Positions 51,598 to 60,876 of a stretch of DNA of 64,000 bases are shown one piece after another. The stretch comes from Pedobacter changchengzhani. GTDB lineage: Bacteria > Bacteroidota > Bacteroidia > Sphingobacteriales > Sphingobacteriaceae. Numbering within the stretch: position 1 is the stretch's first letter; each line of letters begins with the position of its first letter. The position numbers and the translations under genes are program-made. Location: positions 124,001 to 188,000 of the forward strand of contig NZ_SJCY01000002.1 of NCBI RefSeq assembly GCF_004354365.1. Direction: 5' to 3'. Under the pieces are notes generated by a model. It ran no database searches. It had not been told where the DNA came from and worked only from the letters and a program-made list of their open reading frames with translations.

Positions 51598-52641
51598 TTA
51601 CAACTTAACCTGACGGATAATATTCTTAATATTAAGCTCGATTATATCGGTCATGTTTTTACACCTTAAATAATTGGAATCTTTAAAATAATCGCTCATT
51701 CCCTGTTTTAAAATGGCAATATTTTCTGGTGTGGTTAATTCCTCTTTGCTAGATACGTCGCGAAGATCAGTTAACCGATGGCGTTCGCTTCTTACCCGAT
51801 GAACTATTGAAGATTTTTCTTCCTGTTGATATTGAAGAACAGTTTTTTCGGTTAACTGCTCCATGCTCATTTTAACGTAGGGCAAATTTTCTTTAAAAAA
51901 TTGTGGTAAATAAACCTTTAAATTTCCTTCAAAAAACTGCTGATCAAAATCAATTGCCCGAATGCGAAACTGAATGTCATCAAAGTCAGGGGTAATTTGT
52001 ACGACAAAATTATAGGCTCTCATATCGCCCAAAAGCATAATTAAGCAACGTTCGTTAAATTTTACAAACTCTTTGGCAATTCTGGTTGGGTTAAATCCGG
52101 GTGTATATAATTGGCTTTTTGTAAAAACATCACCAGGAATTCCCGCAATATGTTCTTCAATCAATGTATCGCCATCTACCAAATAATTTACCTGATTTGG
52201 AGATAAGATTTCTTCCATTTCCAAGCCATATATTCTAGATGCATCGGCCTTTTTAACATAAAAATAATCGTAAACGTCATTCAATCTATTCACAATGCGG
52301 ATACGAAATGGATGGGTATTTCCAAAAGTACAGTACTCTATTTTATCGATAAACTTATGCTGTACAATACGGAGATTACCGGAAGCCTTTAAATTTGCAT
52401 AAACTACTTTTAAACCGTTATGAATACTTTCAATTAAATCTTGAGGATAGATTGGCCCCTCCCAAAGTGAGTCTTTCCCAAATTTATCCATTATTGGATA
52501 AGCCTCGGTAAATTGCATCAAATCGCTGTACTTTATAGGCAATTTCGCATCCCGTTGGTAATGGCGTAAGTATTTCTGTAAAGCTGGGGTAACCGGAAAT
52601 ATCGGTTTCTTTCTCGAAATTTTTACATCTTGATCTTCCAT
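51598..52641 (-). CDS. conserved unknown protein with kinase-like motifs
   Basis: I do not recognise a named family for this 347-residue protein. Some segments look like a diverged protein-kinase or aminoglycoside-kinase fold: Lys130 in YFYVKK (candidate beta-3 lysine), glutamates in YGLEMEEIL (138-146), a hinge-like LIEEHIAGIPGD (160-171), GDMRAYN with Asp206 and Asn211 (catalytic-loop-like), and AIDFD (229-233, DFD-like metal motif). The order is right for a kinase. No signal peptide or membrane segment is visible, so it should be cytoplasmic. It is upstream of typA on the same strand in the opposite order, with a 267-bp gap to typA's stop. The kinase-like reading is inference. Confidence 0.55.
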   Translation of the reverse strand: MEDQDVKISRKKPIFPVTPALQKYLRHYQRDAKLPIKYSDLMQFTEAYPIMDKFGKDSLWEGPIYPQDLIESIHNGLKVVYANLKASGNLRIVQHKFIDKIEYCTFGNTHPFRIRIVNRLNDVYDYFYVKKADASRIYGLEMEEILSPNQVNYLVDGDTLIEEHIAGIPGDVFTKSQLYTPGFNPTRIAKEFVKFNERCLIMLLGDMRAYNFVVQITPDFDDIQFRIRAIDFDQQFFEGNLKVYLPQFFKENLPYVKMSMEQLTEKTVLQYQQEEKSSIVHRVRSERHRLTDLRDVSSKEELTTPENIAILKQGMSDYFKDSNYLRCKNMTDIIELNIKNIIRQVKL

Positions 52642-52840
52642 TGATTAGCAATGTAGCATTTATATTTTTTGCAGCAAAGTACAACCAATAAATATATTTT
52701 AATAAAACCATAGGTATTTAAGAAGAATAAACCATTAAGAAATTAAGGGAATTAAAACTTAATTTTTCTTAATGGCTTAATGTTGAGGTAAACGAATATT
52801 TATAAAATAATATTGAGCACCTGTTAAAAACTAGAAATTA

Positions 52841-52871
52841 AAAAAGCCCATTTCAATTAAGAAATGGGCTT
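52841..52871 (-). terminator. typA terminator
   Basis: AAGCCCATTTC (52844-52854) and GAAATGGGCTT (52861-52871) form an 11-bp stem with a 6-nt loop. On the minus strand a run of T follows. It lies about 38 bp past the typA stop codon. Confidence 0.85.
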
Positions 52872-52908
52872 CAATATTTAAAGATCCCTTTAGGGAATTT
52901 AAGGTTTA

Positions 52909-54711
52909 TTAGTTTTTATTACCGTTCATTTTACGTTGTTGCTCCGTTAAATGAATTTTACGTAAACGCATACTTGCAGGTGTTACTTCAATGTACTCAT
53001 CAGCTTGGATATATTCCATCGCTTCTTCCAACGAGAACTTAATTGCTGGTGCAATACGAGCATTATCATCAGTACCAGATGCACGCATGTTGGTTAAAGC
53101 TTTTCCTTTTACAATATTGATAACTAAATCATTATCGCGAATGTGCTCACCCATAATCTGACCTTCGTAAACATCAGTTCCTGGATCTACAAAGAAACGC
53201 CCTCTATCTTGTAACTTATCGATTGAATAAGCAGTAGTCATACCTTTTTCCATAGAAACCAATACCCCGTTAGAACGACCAGGTATTGTACCTTTCCAAG
53301 GTTCGTATGCTTTAAAACGGTGTGCCATAATTGCTTCGCCACCTGTTGCAGTTAATACGTTGTTACGCAAACCGATAATACCACGTGCAGGAATTTCGAA
53401 TTCTAAGTGTTGTAAATCGCCTTTTGGCTCCATAATTAACAACTCACCTTTACGCTGCGTTACCAATTCTATTACCTTACCAGAAACTTCACCTGGTACA
53501 TCTACAATTAATGTTTCAATTGGCTCACATTTTTTACCATCAATTTCTTTAATGATAACTTGTGGCTGACCAACTTGCATTTCGTAACCTTCGCGACGCA
53601 TTGTTTCGATTAATACCGATAAATGCAGAATACCACGACCGTAAACCAACCAAGCATCTGGAGAAGCTGTATCGATTACTTTTAAAGCTAAGTTTTTCTC
53701 CATTTCCTTCATCAAACGTTCTTTAATACGTTGAGAAGTAACCAATTTACCTTCTTTACCAAAAAATGGTGAGTTGTTAATGGTAAACAACATGTTCATT
53801 GTTGGCTCATCAATACTGATAACAGGCAATTGTTCTGGTGCTTCAAAATCAGCAATAGTATCGCCGATATCAAAACCATCAATACCTACAACGGCACAAA
53901 TATCTCCTGATCTTACTTCAGTAGCACGAATTTTTCCTAAACCTTCAAAAGTATATAATTCTTTTACTCTAGATTTTACAATCTTACCATCGCGCTTAAT
54001 TAAAGTAACAGGTTGGTTTTCTTTAATGCTACCGCGATGAACGCGACCAATTGCAATACGACCTACGAAAGATGAATAATCTAATGAGGTAATTTGCATT
54101 TGTAAAGTACCTTCATTAATTGGTGCAGGTGGAATGTATTCCACTATAGCATCTAATAAAGGGAAAATATTGTCAGTTTTAACCTTCCAATCTGTACTAA
54201 ACCAACCATTTTTTGATGATCCGTAAATTACAGGGAAATCTAATTGATCTTCTGTAGCTTCTAAGTTGAAGAACAATTCGAAAATTTGCTCATAAACTTC
54301 TTCTGGGCGACAGTTTTCTTTATCCACTTTGTTTACCAATACAATTGGCTTTAAACCTAATGCCAAAGCTTTTTGGGTTACGAAACGTGTTTGAGGCATT
54401 GCACCTTCAAAAGCATCACATAACAAAACCACGCCATCAGCCATTTTCAAAACACGCTCAACCTCACCACCAAAATCCGCGTGACCAGGCGTATCTATAA
54501 TGTTAATTTTTACGTCTTTGTACATAACAGAAACGTTTTTAGATACAATTGTAATCCCGCGTTCACGTTCTAAATCATTACTATCTAATATTAAATCTCC
54601 TGTTTGTTCGTTATCACGAAAAATAGAACACGCATGTAAAATTTTATCAACCGTTGTTGTTTTACCGTGATCTACGTGTGCTATAATAGCTATATTTCTA
54701 ATTTTTTGCAT
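52909..54711 (-). CDS. typA: translational GTPase TypA/BipA
   Basis: The 600-residue GTPase is related to EF-G and binds ribosomes; it supports 50S assembly, especially at low temperature. Visible are the G1 loop AHVDHGKTTT (11-20), the switch region RERGITIVSKN, DTPGHADFGGEVERVL (G3), NKVDKENCRPEE (G4), domain II (about 205-290), and the BipA C-terminal domain with RGIIGLRNNVLTATGGEAIMAHRF and the terminal RKIHLTEQQRK. Length is as expected. A near-perfect -7 box TACCTTTG lies upstream at 54741-54734 (minus strand). Confidence 0.97.
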   Translation of the reverse strand: MQKIRNIAIIAHVDHGKTTTVDKILHACSIFRDNEQTGDLILDSNDLERERGITIVSKNVSVMYKDVKINIIDTPGHADFGGEVERVLKMADGVVLLCDAFEGAMPQTRFVTQKALALGLKPIVLVNKVDKENCRPEEVYEQIFELFFNLEATEDQLDFPVIYGSSKNGWFSTDWKVKTDNIFPLLDAIVEYIPPAPINEGTLQMQITSLDYSSFVGRIAIGRVHRGSIKENQPVTLIKRDGKIVKSRVKELYTFEGLGKIRATEVRSGDICAVVGIDGFDIGDTIADFEAPEQLPVISIDEPTMNMLFTINNSPFFGKEGKLVTSQRIKERLMKEMEKNLALKVIDTASPDAWLVYGRGILHLSVLIETMRREGYEMQVGQPQVIIKEIDGKKCEPIETLIVDVPGEVSGKVIELVTQRKGELLIMEPKGDLQHLEFEIPARGIIGLRNNVLTATGGEAIMAHRFKAYEPWKGTIPGRSNGVLVSMEKGMTTAYSIDKLQDRGRFFVDPGTDVYEGQIMGEHIRDNDLVINIVKGKALTNMRASGTDDNARIAPAIKFSLEEAMEYIQADEYIEVTPASMRLRKIHLTEQQRKMNGNKN

Positions 54712-54733
54712 ATAATGCGCCTATAAATTTGCG

Positions 54734-54741
54734 CAAAGGTA
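54734..54741 (-). promoter_or_regulatory. -7 box of typA promoter
   Basis: TACCTTTG followed by C on the minus strand matches TAnnTTTG(C) and lies 22 bp before the ATG. The -33 element is not clear (TTG 25 bp further upstream). Confidence 0.45.
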
Positions 54742-55034
54742 TGTTTTTTAATTGAAAAATTTTATACAACCCCAATAAAAAATGCAATTATCTTTTTGTT
54801 AAATTTTGATAATCAATAGTTTGGGTGATGTTATCGCAATTATTTTTCTCTGTTTAGCTTTCGGTGGCATTTATTAAGCCTTTTTAAATTGATGGCTCAA
54901 ACCGAAACGCTCGCCATTAAGAAGTGATGCATTTATATGCTAATCGGCTTGAAAAAAAACCATAATCGTTCTAAATTGAAATTATAGTCGCTTTAAAGCT
55001 GTGTTTACTTTAGCTTAGTAAAAAATTAAAGATA
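54742..55034. other. intergenic region without visible gene
   Basis: This AT-rich stretch separates the divergent typA and CDGSH genes. I find no reading frame with coding character, no strong hairpin and no tRNA-like structure in it. Confidence 0.5.
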
Positions 55035-55259
55035 ATGAGTACTACAAAAATAACAGTTAACAACAATGGTTCGCTTAAAATAGAAGGCGATTTCGAAATA
55101 GTAGATAGAGCAGGAAACCAATATGGTTTGCAAGGCAGAACAGTGGTTGGCATTTGCCGTTGTGGACTTTCTAAAAACAAACCTTTTTGCGATGGTTCGC
55201 ACAACAATCATTTCGAACACGAAGCAATTGCTTTTGATTTGCCTCCTAAAAAAGTATAA
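55035..55259 (+). CDS. CDGSH iron-sulfur domain protein
   Basis: The 74-residue protein carries a complete CDGSH [2Fe-2S] motif, CRCGLSKNKPFCDGSHNNHF, with ligands Cys41, Cys43, Cys52 and His56. This is the three-Cys, one-His type found in mitoNEET. Bacterial members are small soluble proteins; their role may be redox or cluster transfer. It is a single gene with a weak hairpin (55271-55288) behind it. Confidence 0.9.
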   Translation: MSTTKITVNNNGSLKIEGDFEIVDRAGNQYGLQGRTVVGICRCGLSKNKPFCDGSHNNHFEHEAIAFDLPPKKV

Positions 55260-55270
55260 GATTATACTAG

Positions 55271-55290
55271 GGGAAGTTAACGCTTCCCTT
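55271..55290 (+). terminator. weak hairpin after CDGSH gene
   Basis: GGGAAG (55271-55276) and CTTCCC (55283-55288) form a 6-bp stem with a short loop; only a poor T run follows. It is 12 bp past the stop codon. Confidence 0.4.
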
Positions 55291-55452
55291 ATCACTTCTT
55301 TAATATAAAAATATCGTTATATATAGCTAACGAAAAACTTTTTAAGTTTATAGTTCCATAAAAATCATTCGATTTTTGTTTTCTACAATAAAATGTATTG
55401 AAATTATGCTCAATCACTTAGAACCATATCGTTTTGAGTTTGTTAAAAGCGT

Positions 55453-56091
55453 ATGCTAAGAATCCATGATCCTGAATATAAAGAAACCCGATTAATAAAA
55501 TTAGGGGTACAGCATCTCGACAAAAAATTTTTACAGTTTGCAGATTGGATAAATGCAACCTACAATGTCCAAATTCTTAACATCTATGTTGATGTATTGA
55601 ATGAAGATTATACCCGCGTTCAACTCATTTTCGATCAGCGGAGCACATTAAATCAGTTTTTCACAAAGGATAGGTTTACGATATCACATTACAAAAAAAA
55701 TAAAATTATCAAGAAATATGAGGAACTCTTCAAACCATCATTTTCTTCAATTTTATTATTGATCTATGCGTTTGAACCTTTAGCGAGAGAAGAAGCCAAC
55801 ACCAAAATCCCACTAAAAAAGATTGAGGCGTTTAAAGAAAAATATAAAGATTTACTCTGGGAAATAGCCAGATATGGAGAACATGTAACTTTCTTTTTTT
55901 ACACCGCCACACAAATGAAACAACAAAGTAAATCTGGCTTAACTAAGCTCTTCAAACAAGAATACTTCAATATTTTAAAACCACTCGATCAATTTAATTA
56001 TTTTACGATCGATAACTTTAATTCAGTTTTTGATAGTAAGGAAAATTTTGATAAAAAATATAATGGCAATTGGAGGGTCTATTATAACTAA
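55453..56091 (+). CDS. unknown protein, 212 aa
   Basis: I do not recognise this soluble-looking protein. It is rich in Lys, Phe, Tyr and Ile with alternating charged and aromatic residues, e.g. FDQRSTLNQFFTKDRFTISHY and FNYFTIDNFNSVF, and has no signal peptide. The reading frame is uninterrupted, uses typical local codons and abuts the next gene, which starts one base after its stop, so it is likely real and co-transcribed. Confidence 0.6.
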   Translation: MLRIHDPEYKETRLIKLGVQHLDKKFLQFADWINATYNVQILNIYVDVLNEDYTRVQLIFDQRSTLNQFFTKDRFTISHYKKNKIIKKYEELFKPSFSSILLLIYAFEPLAREEANTKIPLKKIEAFKEKYKDLLWEIARYGEHVTFFFYTATQMKQQSKSGLTKLFKQEYFNILKPLDQFNYFTIDNFNSVFDSKENFDKKYNGNWRVYYN

Positions 56092-56478
56092 ATGAAGGAA
56101 ATAAAGATTTTTATTTTATCAATTTTGTTGTTTTCACCTGTTCTTTGTTTCGCCCAAAAAGCTTATGAATCAGTTGATTATGTGGGTGCTTTTAATGGAT
56201 TCAGCATTAAATTTACATTGGCAAATGGCTATATTGGTGCGAGCAGAATCAGTTTAAAAATTAACCATAAAAAGGCTTTAATTTTTACTTCAGTTAGTGG
56301 CGTAGCAGATGAAAAAGAACAGCTAAAATTCCTACATTACATTAATCCACTAAAATTTAGCAAAAACTATTTTATTTTATATGGCATGAGAGCAGGATAT
56401 GCTGATGAGCCACAAAGGATTTTAGGAACATATCACGATGGGAAAAGGGAATTTAAAATCATCCTTAAAAAGAAATAA
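56092..56478 (+). CDS. unknown exported protein, 128 aa
   Basis: The protein has a signal peptide (about 1-22, SPVLCFAQK) and a mature part rich in beta strands (YVGAFNGFSIKFTLANGY, FKIILKKK) with no recognised motif. It begins directly after the stop codon of the preceding gene, and the next gene starts three bases after it, so the three form a tight unit. Confidence 0.65.
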   Translation: MKEIKIFILSILLFSPVLCFAQKAYESVDYVGAFNGFSIKFTLANGYIGASRISLKINHKKALIFTSVSGVADEKEQLKFLHYINPLKFSKNYFILYGMRAGYADEPQRILGTYHDGKREFKIILKKK

Positions 56479-56481
56479 ACC

Positions 56482-57141
56482 ATGAGTAAGAAAGCAATTT
56501 TAATTGGTGCAACAGGCTTAATTGGTGCAGATTTATTAGGAAAATTATTAGCTAGTTCTGCATACAGCGAGGTTTTGGTTATTACCCGAAAGGAAGTTAA
56601 AAATACAAATACCAAACTTAAACAGCTCATAATAGATTTTGAAGATCTGAATAAGCACGCCGATAAAATTACAGGTGATGACGTTTTTTGTTGCATAGGA
56701 ACCACCGCAAAAAAAACACCAGATAAGGCGCTTTACAAAAAGATAGATTACCAATACCCGTTCGATGTAGCTAAAATTGCATTTGCAAATGGTGCAAAAT
56801 CTTATCATTTAGTGTCTTCGATGGGTGCAGATGCAAATTCCAGCATTTTTTACAGCCGCACAAAAGGTGAAATAGAACGCGATTTAAAGTTGGTTGGCTT
56901 TGAGAGCTTAAATATTTATCAACCCTCTTTATTAGTTGGAGATCGAAAAGAAGATAGATTTTTGGAAGGATTTATGTTTGGCTTGATGAAAGTGATTAAT
57001 CCACTTTTAATAGGCAGATTGAAAAAATACAGAAGTATTAAAATTGAGAAAGTGGCATCGGCAATGCTCAGCCAAGCAAACAAAAACCTAAAAGGTATTT
57101 TTACTTATCCTTCGGATGAAATTGAAGAATTAGGGCGCTAA
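56482..57141 (+). CDS. NAD(P)H-binding oxidoreductase (HTATIP2/YraN-like SDR)
   Basis: The 219-residue protein begins KKAILIGATGLIGADLLGKLL with the SDR glycine pattern (GATGLIG, 8-14), then FCCIGTTAKKTPDKALYKKIDYQYP and YHLVSSMGADANSSIFYSRTKGE (with S, Y and K active-site candidates). This pattern fits the atypical SDR group including human HTATIP2 and bacterial NAD(P)H-binding proteins. Substrate unknown. It converges with the potassium channel gene (4-bp overlap). Confidence 0.83.
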   Translation: MSKKAILIGATGLIGADLLGKLLASSAYSEVLVITRKEVKNTNTKLKQLIIDFEDLNKHADKITGDDVFCCIGTTAKKTPDKALYKKIDYQYPFDVAKIAFANGAKSYHLVSSMGADANSSIFYSRTKGEIERDLKLVGFESLNIYQPSLLVGDRKEDRFLEGFMFGLMKVINPLLIGRLKKYRSIKIEKVASAMLSQANKNLKGIFTYPSDEIEELGR

Positions 57142-57917
57142 AACTGAAAACCACATTGGTTACAAAAGTTGGCATCATCAGGGTTATCATGATTGCAAAC
57201 TTCGCAAATTTTGGCGAGCTCCCGCTTCTTTGTCATTTCAACAGTTATAATTCCGGTTGGCACAGCAATTATTGCATAACCCATAATCATCGCCAATGAA
57301 GAGAGTATCTTACCCAAAACTGTAGATGGCACAATATCGCCAAATCCTACGGTGGTTACCGTAACAACAGCCCAGTAAATGCTCTGCGGTATGCTGGTAA
57401 AGCCATTTTCGCCACCCTCAATCACATACATTAGCGTACCCAATAACACCATTATTGAAAAAACAGCCATTAAAAACACACCGATTTTATGGCCGCTACC
57501 TTTTAAAGCGAGAACGAGAACCTGGGCCGCTCTACTAAATTTAACGAGCTTAAATATCCTAAAAACACGCAACAACCTAAAAATTCTTATCGCTAGTAGA
57601 TAATGGAAGCCAAAATTCAACAATTCTAAATAAGTAGGAACGGTAGAAATAAAATCAACTAGTCCCCAAAAACTAAAAATATACTTTAATGGCGTTTTTG
57701 TGCTCCAAATACGTAATAAATACTCGATAGTAAAAACAATAGTAATACCCCACTCGATGTAGTAAAAAGTGTTAAAAAAACGAACGTGTAAGGTTGGGGT
57801 GCTCTCCAGAATAACCACTAAAACACTGAACAATATTACCCAAAGCAACACTACATCGAAAAGCCTGCCGGCTTTGGTATCGTGATTGAAAATGATATTA
57901 TTAATTCTTTCTCTCAT
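57138..57917 (-). CDS. voltage-gated-type potassium channel with C-terminal zinc ribbon
   Basis: The 259-residue protein has six transmembrane segments. An arginine-rich S4-like stretch (LAIRIFRLLRVFRIFKLVKFSR) precedes the pore, whose selectivity filter is TVTTVGFGD. The C-terminal end holds CxxC...CxxC (CEVCNH, CNQCGF; about 235-259), a small zinc-ribbon-like element not usual in KvAP-type channels. It is expected in the inner membrane, conducting K+ in response to voltage. The zinc ribbon may regulate gating or bind partners. Confidence 0.88.
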   Translation of the reverse strand: MRERINNIIFNHDTKAGRLFDVVLLWVILFSVLVVILESTPTLHVRFFNTFYYIEWGITIVFTIEYLLRIWSTKTPLKYIFSFWGLVDFISTVPTYLELLNFGFHYLLAIRIFRLLRVFRIFKLVKFSRAAQVLVLALKGSGHKIGVFLMAVFSIMVLLGTLMYVIEGGENGFTSIPQSIYWAVVTVTTVGFGDIVPSTVLGKILSSLAMIMGYAIIAVPTGIITVEMTKKRELAKICEVCNHDNPDDANFCNQCGFQF

Positions 57918-57993
57918 AACATAAATAAAGTAAGGTATGAGCCAATTATCTAAAAATTACCCCTCATAGGCTGCTTAATTTAGGCAATCAAAA

Positions 57994-58803
57994 CTAATTT
58001 TCAAAGGCCCAATTCAAAAAAGCGGGCATAACGCTCGCCCATGTTGGCACATCATGTTTACCGCCGACTTTTTCGTAATAATATATATCGCTTGTGCGCT
58101 TGTAGTTTTTCTTTTGTAAAGCCTTTATCACGTCTATCGTATCATCGATAGAGTCTATAATAAAATTTTTATTGCGATCGGCTTTTTCATCTTCCGTACC
58201 TGTCATCAGCCAAAATTTCATATTTGGTTTGGTAGAAGTATGATCGATTAATGCATGTATTATCCTATCATCATCCGTATAACCATTTGCTAAATCTTTT
58301 TTACGCCACCAAAAAGCGCCAGAAAATACGCCTATTACATCAAACGAAGATGGATTATTCCAAGCAATATCAAATGCAGATAAGCCACCTAAAGAAAACC
58401 CTGCAAAAGCAGTTCTACCAGTTATGGGTATTGCTATTTTCTTTTTTACGAAGGGTAATAATTCTTTTATTATAAAGTTAGAATATTCATCGGCCTTGCC
58501 TCCTCGCCCTTTAAAATCGGGTTCGCCAACAACGCCATATTCCATTACACGCTCTGCAGAAGCTTTAATGGCCACAACAATTAATCTATTTTTTCTTTTA
58601 TTTACGTGTGCTTGTGTTAAAATTTCGGCAAAATTCATTTTTGCAACATCCTGTCCGTCGTTTAACAAAAGCAATTCGATCTTTTCATTCCCCAAAATGC
58701 CCTCAGGCAAATACAGATCAAATTCTACTTCGCGCTTTAAAAAAGTAGATGATAATATTAAATTGATTGTGTTAATTTTTACCGACAAAATTGTTGTGTA
58801 CAT
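57994..58803 (-). CDS. esterase-like alpha/beta hydrolase (EstA/IroE-type)
   Basis: The 269-residue protein is an alpha/beta hydrolase of the Esterase (PF00756-like) type. The nucleophile motif is AFAGFSLGGLSAFD, the oxyanion region is LLNDGQDVAKM, and the acid/His region has TEDEKADRN and a C-terminal GGKHDVPTWASVMP with the catalytic His. No signal peptide is apparent. Divergent from a second esterase gene (58936), which starts the ligase cluster; both may belong to one functional unit. Confidence 0.82.
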   Translation of the reverse strand: MYTTILSVKINTINLILSSTFLKREVEFDLYLPEGILGNEKIELLLLNDGQDVAKMNFAEILTQAHVNKRKNRLIVVAIKASAERVMEYGVVGEPDFKGRGGKADEYSNFIIKELLPFVKKKIAIPITGRTAFAGFSLGGLSAFDIAWNNPSSFDVIGVFSGAFWWRKKDLANGYTDDDRIIHALIDHTSTKPNMKFWLMTGTEDEKADRNKNFIIDSIDDTIDVIKALQKKNYKRTSDIYYYEKVGGKHDVPTWASVMPAFLNWAFEN

Positions 58804-58935
58804 ATAATTAAATCTAAATATTTAATTAGTGGTTAATAATAAGTTAATGTGCAAAGTTACTATTCTATATAAATTATGTATCAGTATAAGCAAACTTAAA
58901 ATTTAATTTATACCTTAAACTTTCAATTTATCTAT

Positions 58936-59640
58936 ATGCACGAAGAACATAAAAAGTGGTACAGCGCAAATTTGCATACCGATATGGAGATGCTCATATT
59001 TGGCCACGCAGGCATTCCTATCCTATTGTTTCCAACAAGTATGGGCAGATACTATGAAAATAAAGATTTTGGTTTGATAGATGCTGTGCAGGATTTTATC
59101 GACGAAGGCAAAATTAAAGTTTATTGTGTAGATAGCGTTGATAAACAAAGTTGGTACAACAAAGATATTCATCCGGCAGGAAGAGCAAAAAATCACATCT
59201 GGTATGATCGTTATTTACTAGAAGAGGTTGCGCCATTGGCCAGAAATGAAACTGGGCACAGTAAAATTATAACTGCTGGCTGTAGTTTTGGTGGCTACCA
59301 TGCCGCTAACTTTGCGTTTAGGCACCCATGGTTGGTAAGCCATGTATTTAGTATGAGCGGTGCTTTTGATATATCGGGCCAGTTAGATGGTTTTTATAAT
59401 GATGATGTTTATTTTAATAACCCGGTAGATTATTTGCTGAACAATAGTAACCCCGAATTGCATTACTTAAAAATAGTATTAGGTACATCCGATCGAGATA
59501 TTTGTAAGCCAGATAATGAACGATTATCTAACATTCTGGCAAAAAAAGGAATCGATCATTGGCTAGATGTTCGGCACAATGCCGACCACGATTGGCCAAT
59601 ATGGAGAGAGATGTTTCGAGACTATATTTCGAAGCTGTAA
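58936..59640 (+). CDS. alpha/beta hydrolase, putative esterase D-like
   Basis: The 234-residue protein has the nucleophile elbow GCSFGGYHAANFAF (GxSxGG), an FGHAGIPILLFPTSMGRYYE oxyanion region, and a C-terminal histidine near NADHDWPIWREMF. It is smaller than the neighbouring esterase and lacks a signal peptide. It leads a + strand row of esterase, ATP-grasp, carboxylate-amine ligase, glutamine amidotransferase and a second ATP-grasp, so it might release or trim the product of those enzymes. This is inferred from position. Confidence 0.8.
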   Translation: MHEEHKKWYSANLHTDMEMLIFGHAGIPILLFPTSMGRYYENKDFGLIDAVQDFIDEGKIKVYCVDSVDKQSWYNKDIHPAGRAKNHIWYDRYLLEEVAPLARNETGHSKIITAGCSFGGYHAANFAFRHPWLVSHVFSMSGAFDISGQLDGFYNDDVYFNNPVDYLLNNSNPELHYLKIVLGTSDRDICKPDNERLSNILAKKGIDHWLDVRHNADHDWPIWREMFRDYISKL

Positions 59641-59779
59641 AAACTTAACCTATTTAAACACAACGGTTGTGAAACAATTTATGGATTAAACCCGTTACAA
59701 TTAAATAGATGTGGAAGCTTCAAAAATTATATCATTTTATAAATACAAGCTTAATTAACCCTTAAAAGAAATTAAACAA

Positions 59780-60847
59780 ATGAAAAAGATAGGTATTTTA
59801 TTTGGCCAAGAACGCTCTTTTCCGGAGGCCGTTATAGAGAGAATAAATCAAAAAGCAGAAAAAGACATTACTGCCGAAGCTGTTAAAATTGATAAAATGT
59901 TTCAGAACGCAGCGTTAGGTTATGCTGTAATCATAGATCGTATTTCTCAAGATGTTCCATTTTACCGCGCATCGTTAAAAAATGCTGCAATTACTGGTAC
60001 TGCGGTTATTAATAATCCATTTTGGTGGAGTGCTGATGAAAAGTTTTTCAACAATGCCCTTGCTGAACAAATTGACATTCCTGTGCCAAAAACGGCTTTA
60101 ATTCCTTCTAGGGAGCATCCAACGGGAACTACTGGAGAATCTTTTTCTAATTTAACCATGCCCTTAAATTGGGATGCAATTTTTGAATATACTGGTTTTC
60201 CAGCCTATATGAAACCTTATGACGGTGGCGGATGGAGAGATGTTTATAAGTTGCATGATAAGGAAGATTTTTTTCATAAGCACGCAGAAACCAAACAGCT
60301 GGTGATGTTGTTGCAAGAAGAAATTATTTTCGAAGAGTATTTTAGGTGTTATTGCATTGGTGGCAAGCATGTTAGAATTATGCAGTATGAACCTCGCAAC
60401 CCACAGCATTTGCGTTATGCTGTCGATAAACCTGCATCGAGCCAAAAACTTTTAAAAACCATAGAAGAATATACTTTAAAGTTGTGTAATTATTTAGGAT
60501 ACGATTTTAACACTGTAGAATTTGCAGTGCGTGATGGTGTGCCTATTGCGATAGATTTTTGCAACCCTGCGCCAGATGCTGATATTAAGAGTGTAGGACA
60601 AGAAAATTTTGATTGGGTGGTAGAAACTACGGCAAACTACGCCATCGAACGGGCAAAAGCGCAAAAAGATGGTCAAGATAATTTAACTTGGGGCGAATAT
60701 ATTAAAGCTTCGGTAGGTGGAATGCCGTTAAATGCAAAAACTACGACTGCTAAAAAAGTAATTGCCCCAAAAGCAACTTCTACAAAAGCAGATGCTAAAG
60801 TTGCCCAGGTAAAAGCACCTGCAAAACCGAAAGCAACAAAAAAATAA
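59780..60847 (+). CDS. ATP-grasp protein with Lys/Ala/Pro-rich tail
   Basis: The 355-residue protein has an ATP-grasp core: FPAYMKPYDGGGWRDVYKL (140-158; Lys145 and the glycine loop), LQEEIIFEEYFRCYCI (adenine/ribose side), VEFAVRDGVPIAIDFCNPAPD (246-265; metal and phosphate ligands Glu247, Asp259, Asn262). Such enzymes activate a carboxylate as acyl phosphate and ligate an amine or thiol. From residue 318 the chain becomes a 38-residue Lys/Ala/Pro/Thr tail (TTTAKKVIAPKATSTK and KVAQVKAPAKPKATKK), like histone H1 tails, which may bind nucleic acid or polyanions. Gene order places it at the head of the ligase row (29 bp before the next gene). Confidence 0.82.
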   Translation: MKKIGILFGQERSFPEAVIERINQKAEKDITAEAVKIDKMFQNAALGYAVIIDRISQDVPFYRASLKNAAITGTAVINNPFWWSADEKFFNNALAEQIDIPVPKTALIPSREHPTGTTGESFSNLTMPLNWDAIFEYTGFPAYMKPYDGGGWRDVYKLHDKEDFFHKHAETKQLVMLLQEEIIFEEYFRCYCIGGKHVRIMQYEPRNPQHLRYAVDKPASSQKLLKTIEEYTLKLCNYLGYDFNTVEFAVRDGVPIAIDFCNPAPDADIKSVGQENFDWVVETTANYAIERAKAQKDGQDNLTWGEYIKASVGGMPLNAKTTTAKKVIAPKATSTKADAKVAQVKAPAKPKATKK

Positions 60848-60876
60848 GAGGGATTTTCTAACCAAATATTAAAATT

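Noticed and set aside
58917..58926. Single half-site AAACTTTCAA of the GbsR/MarR operator before the esterase gene
   Set aside because: Only one arm is present; in AT-rich DNA a 10-mer match of this kind may be chance.
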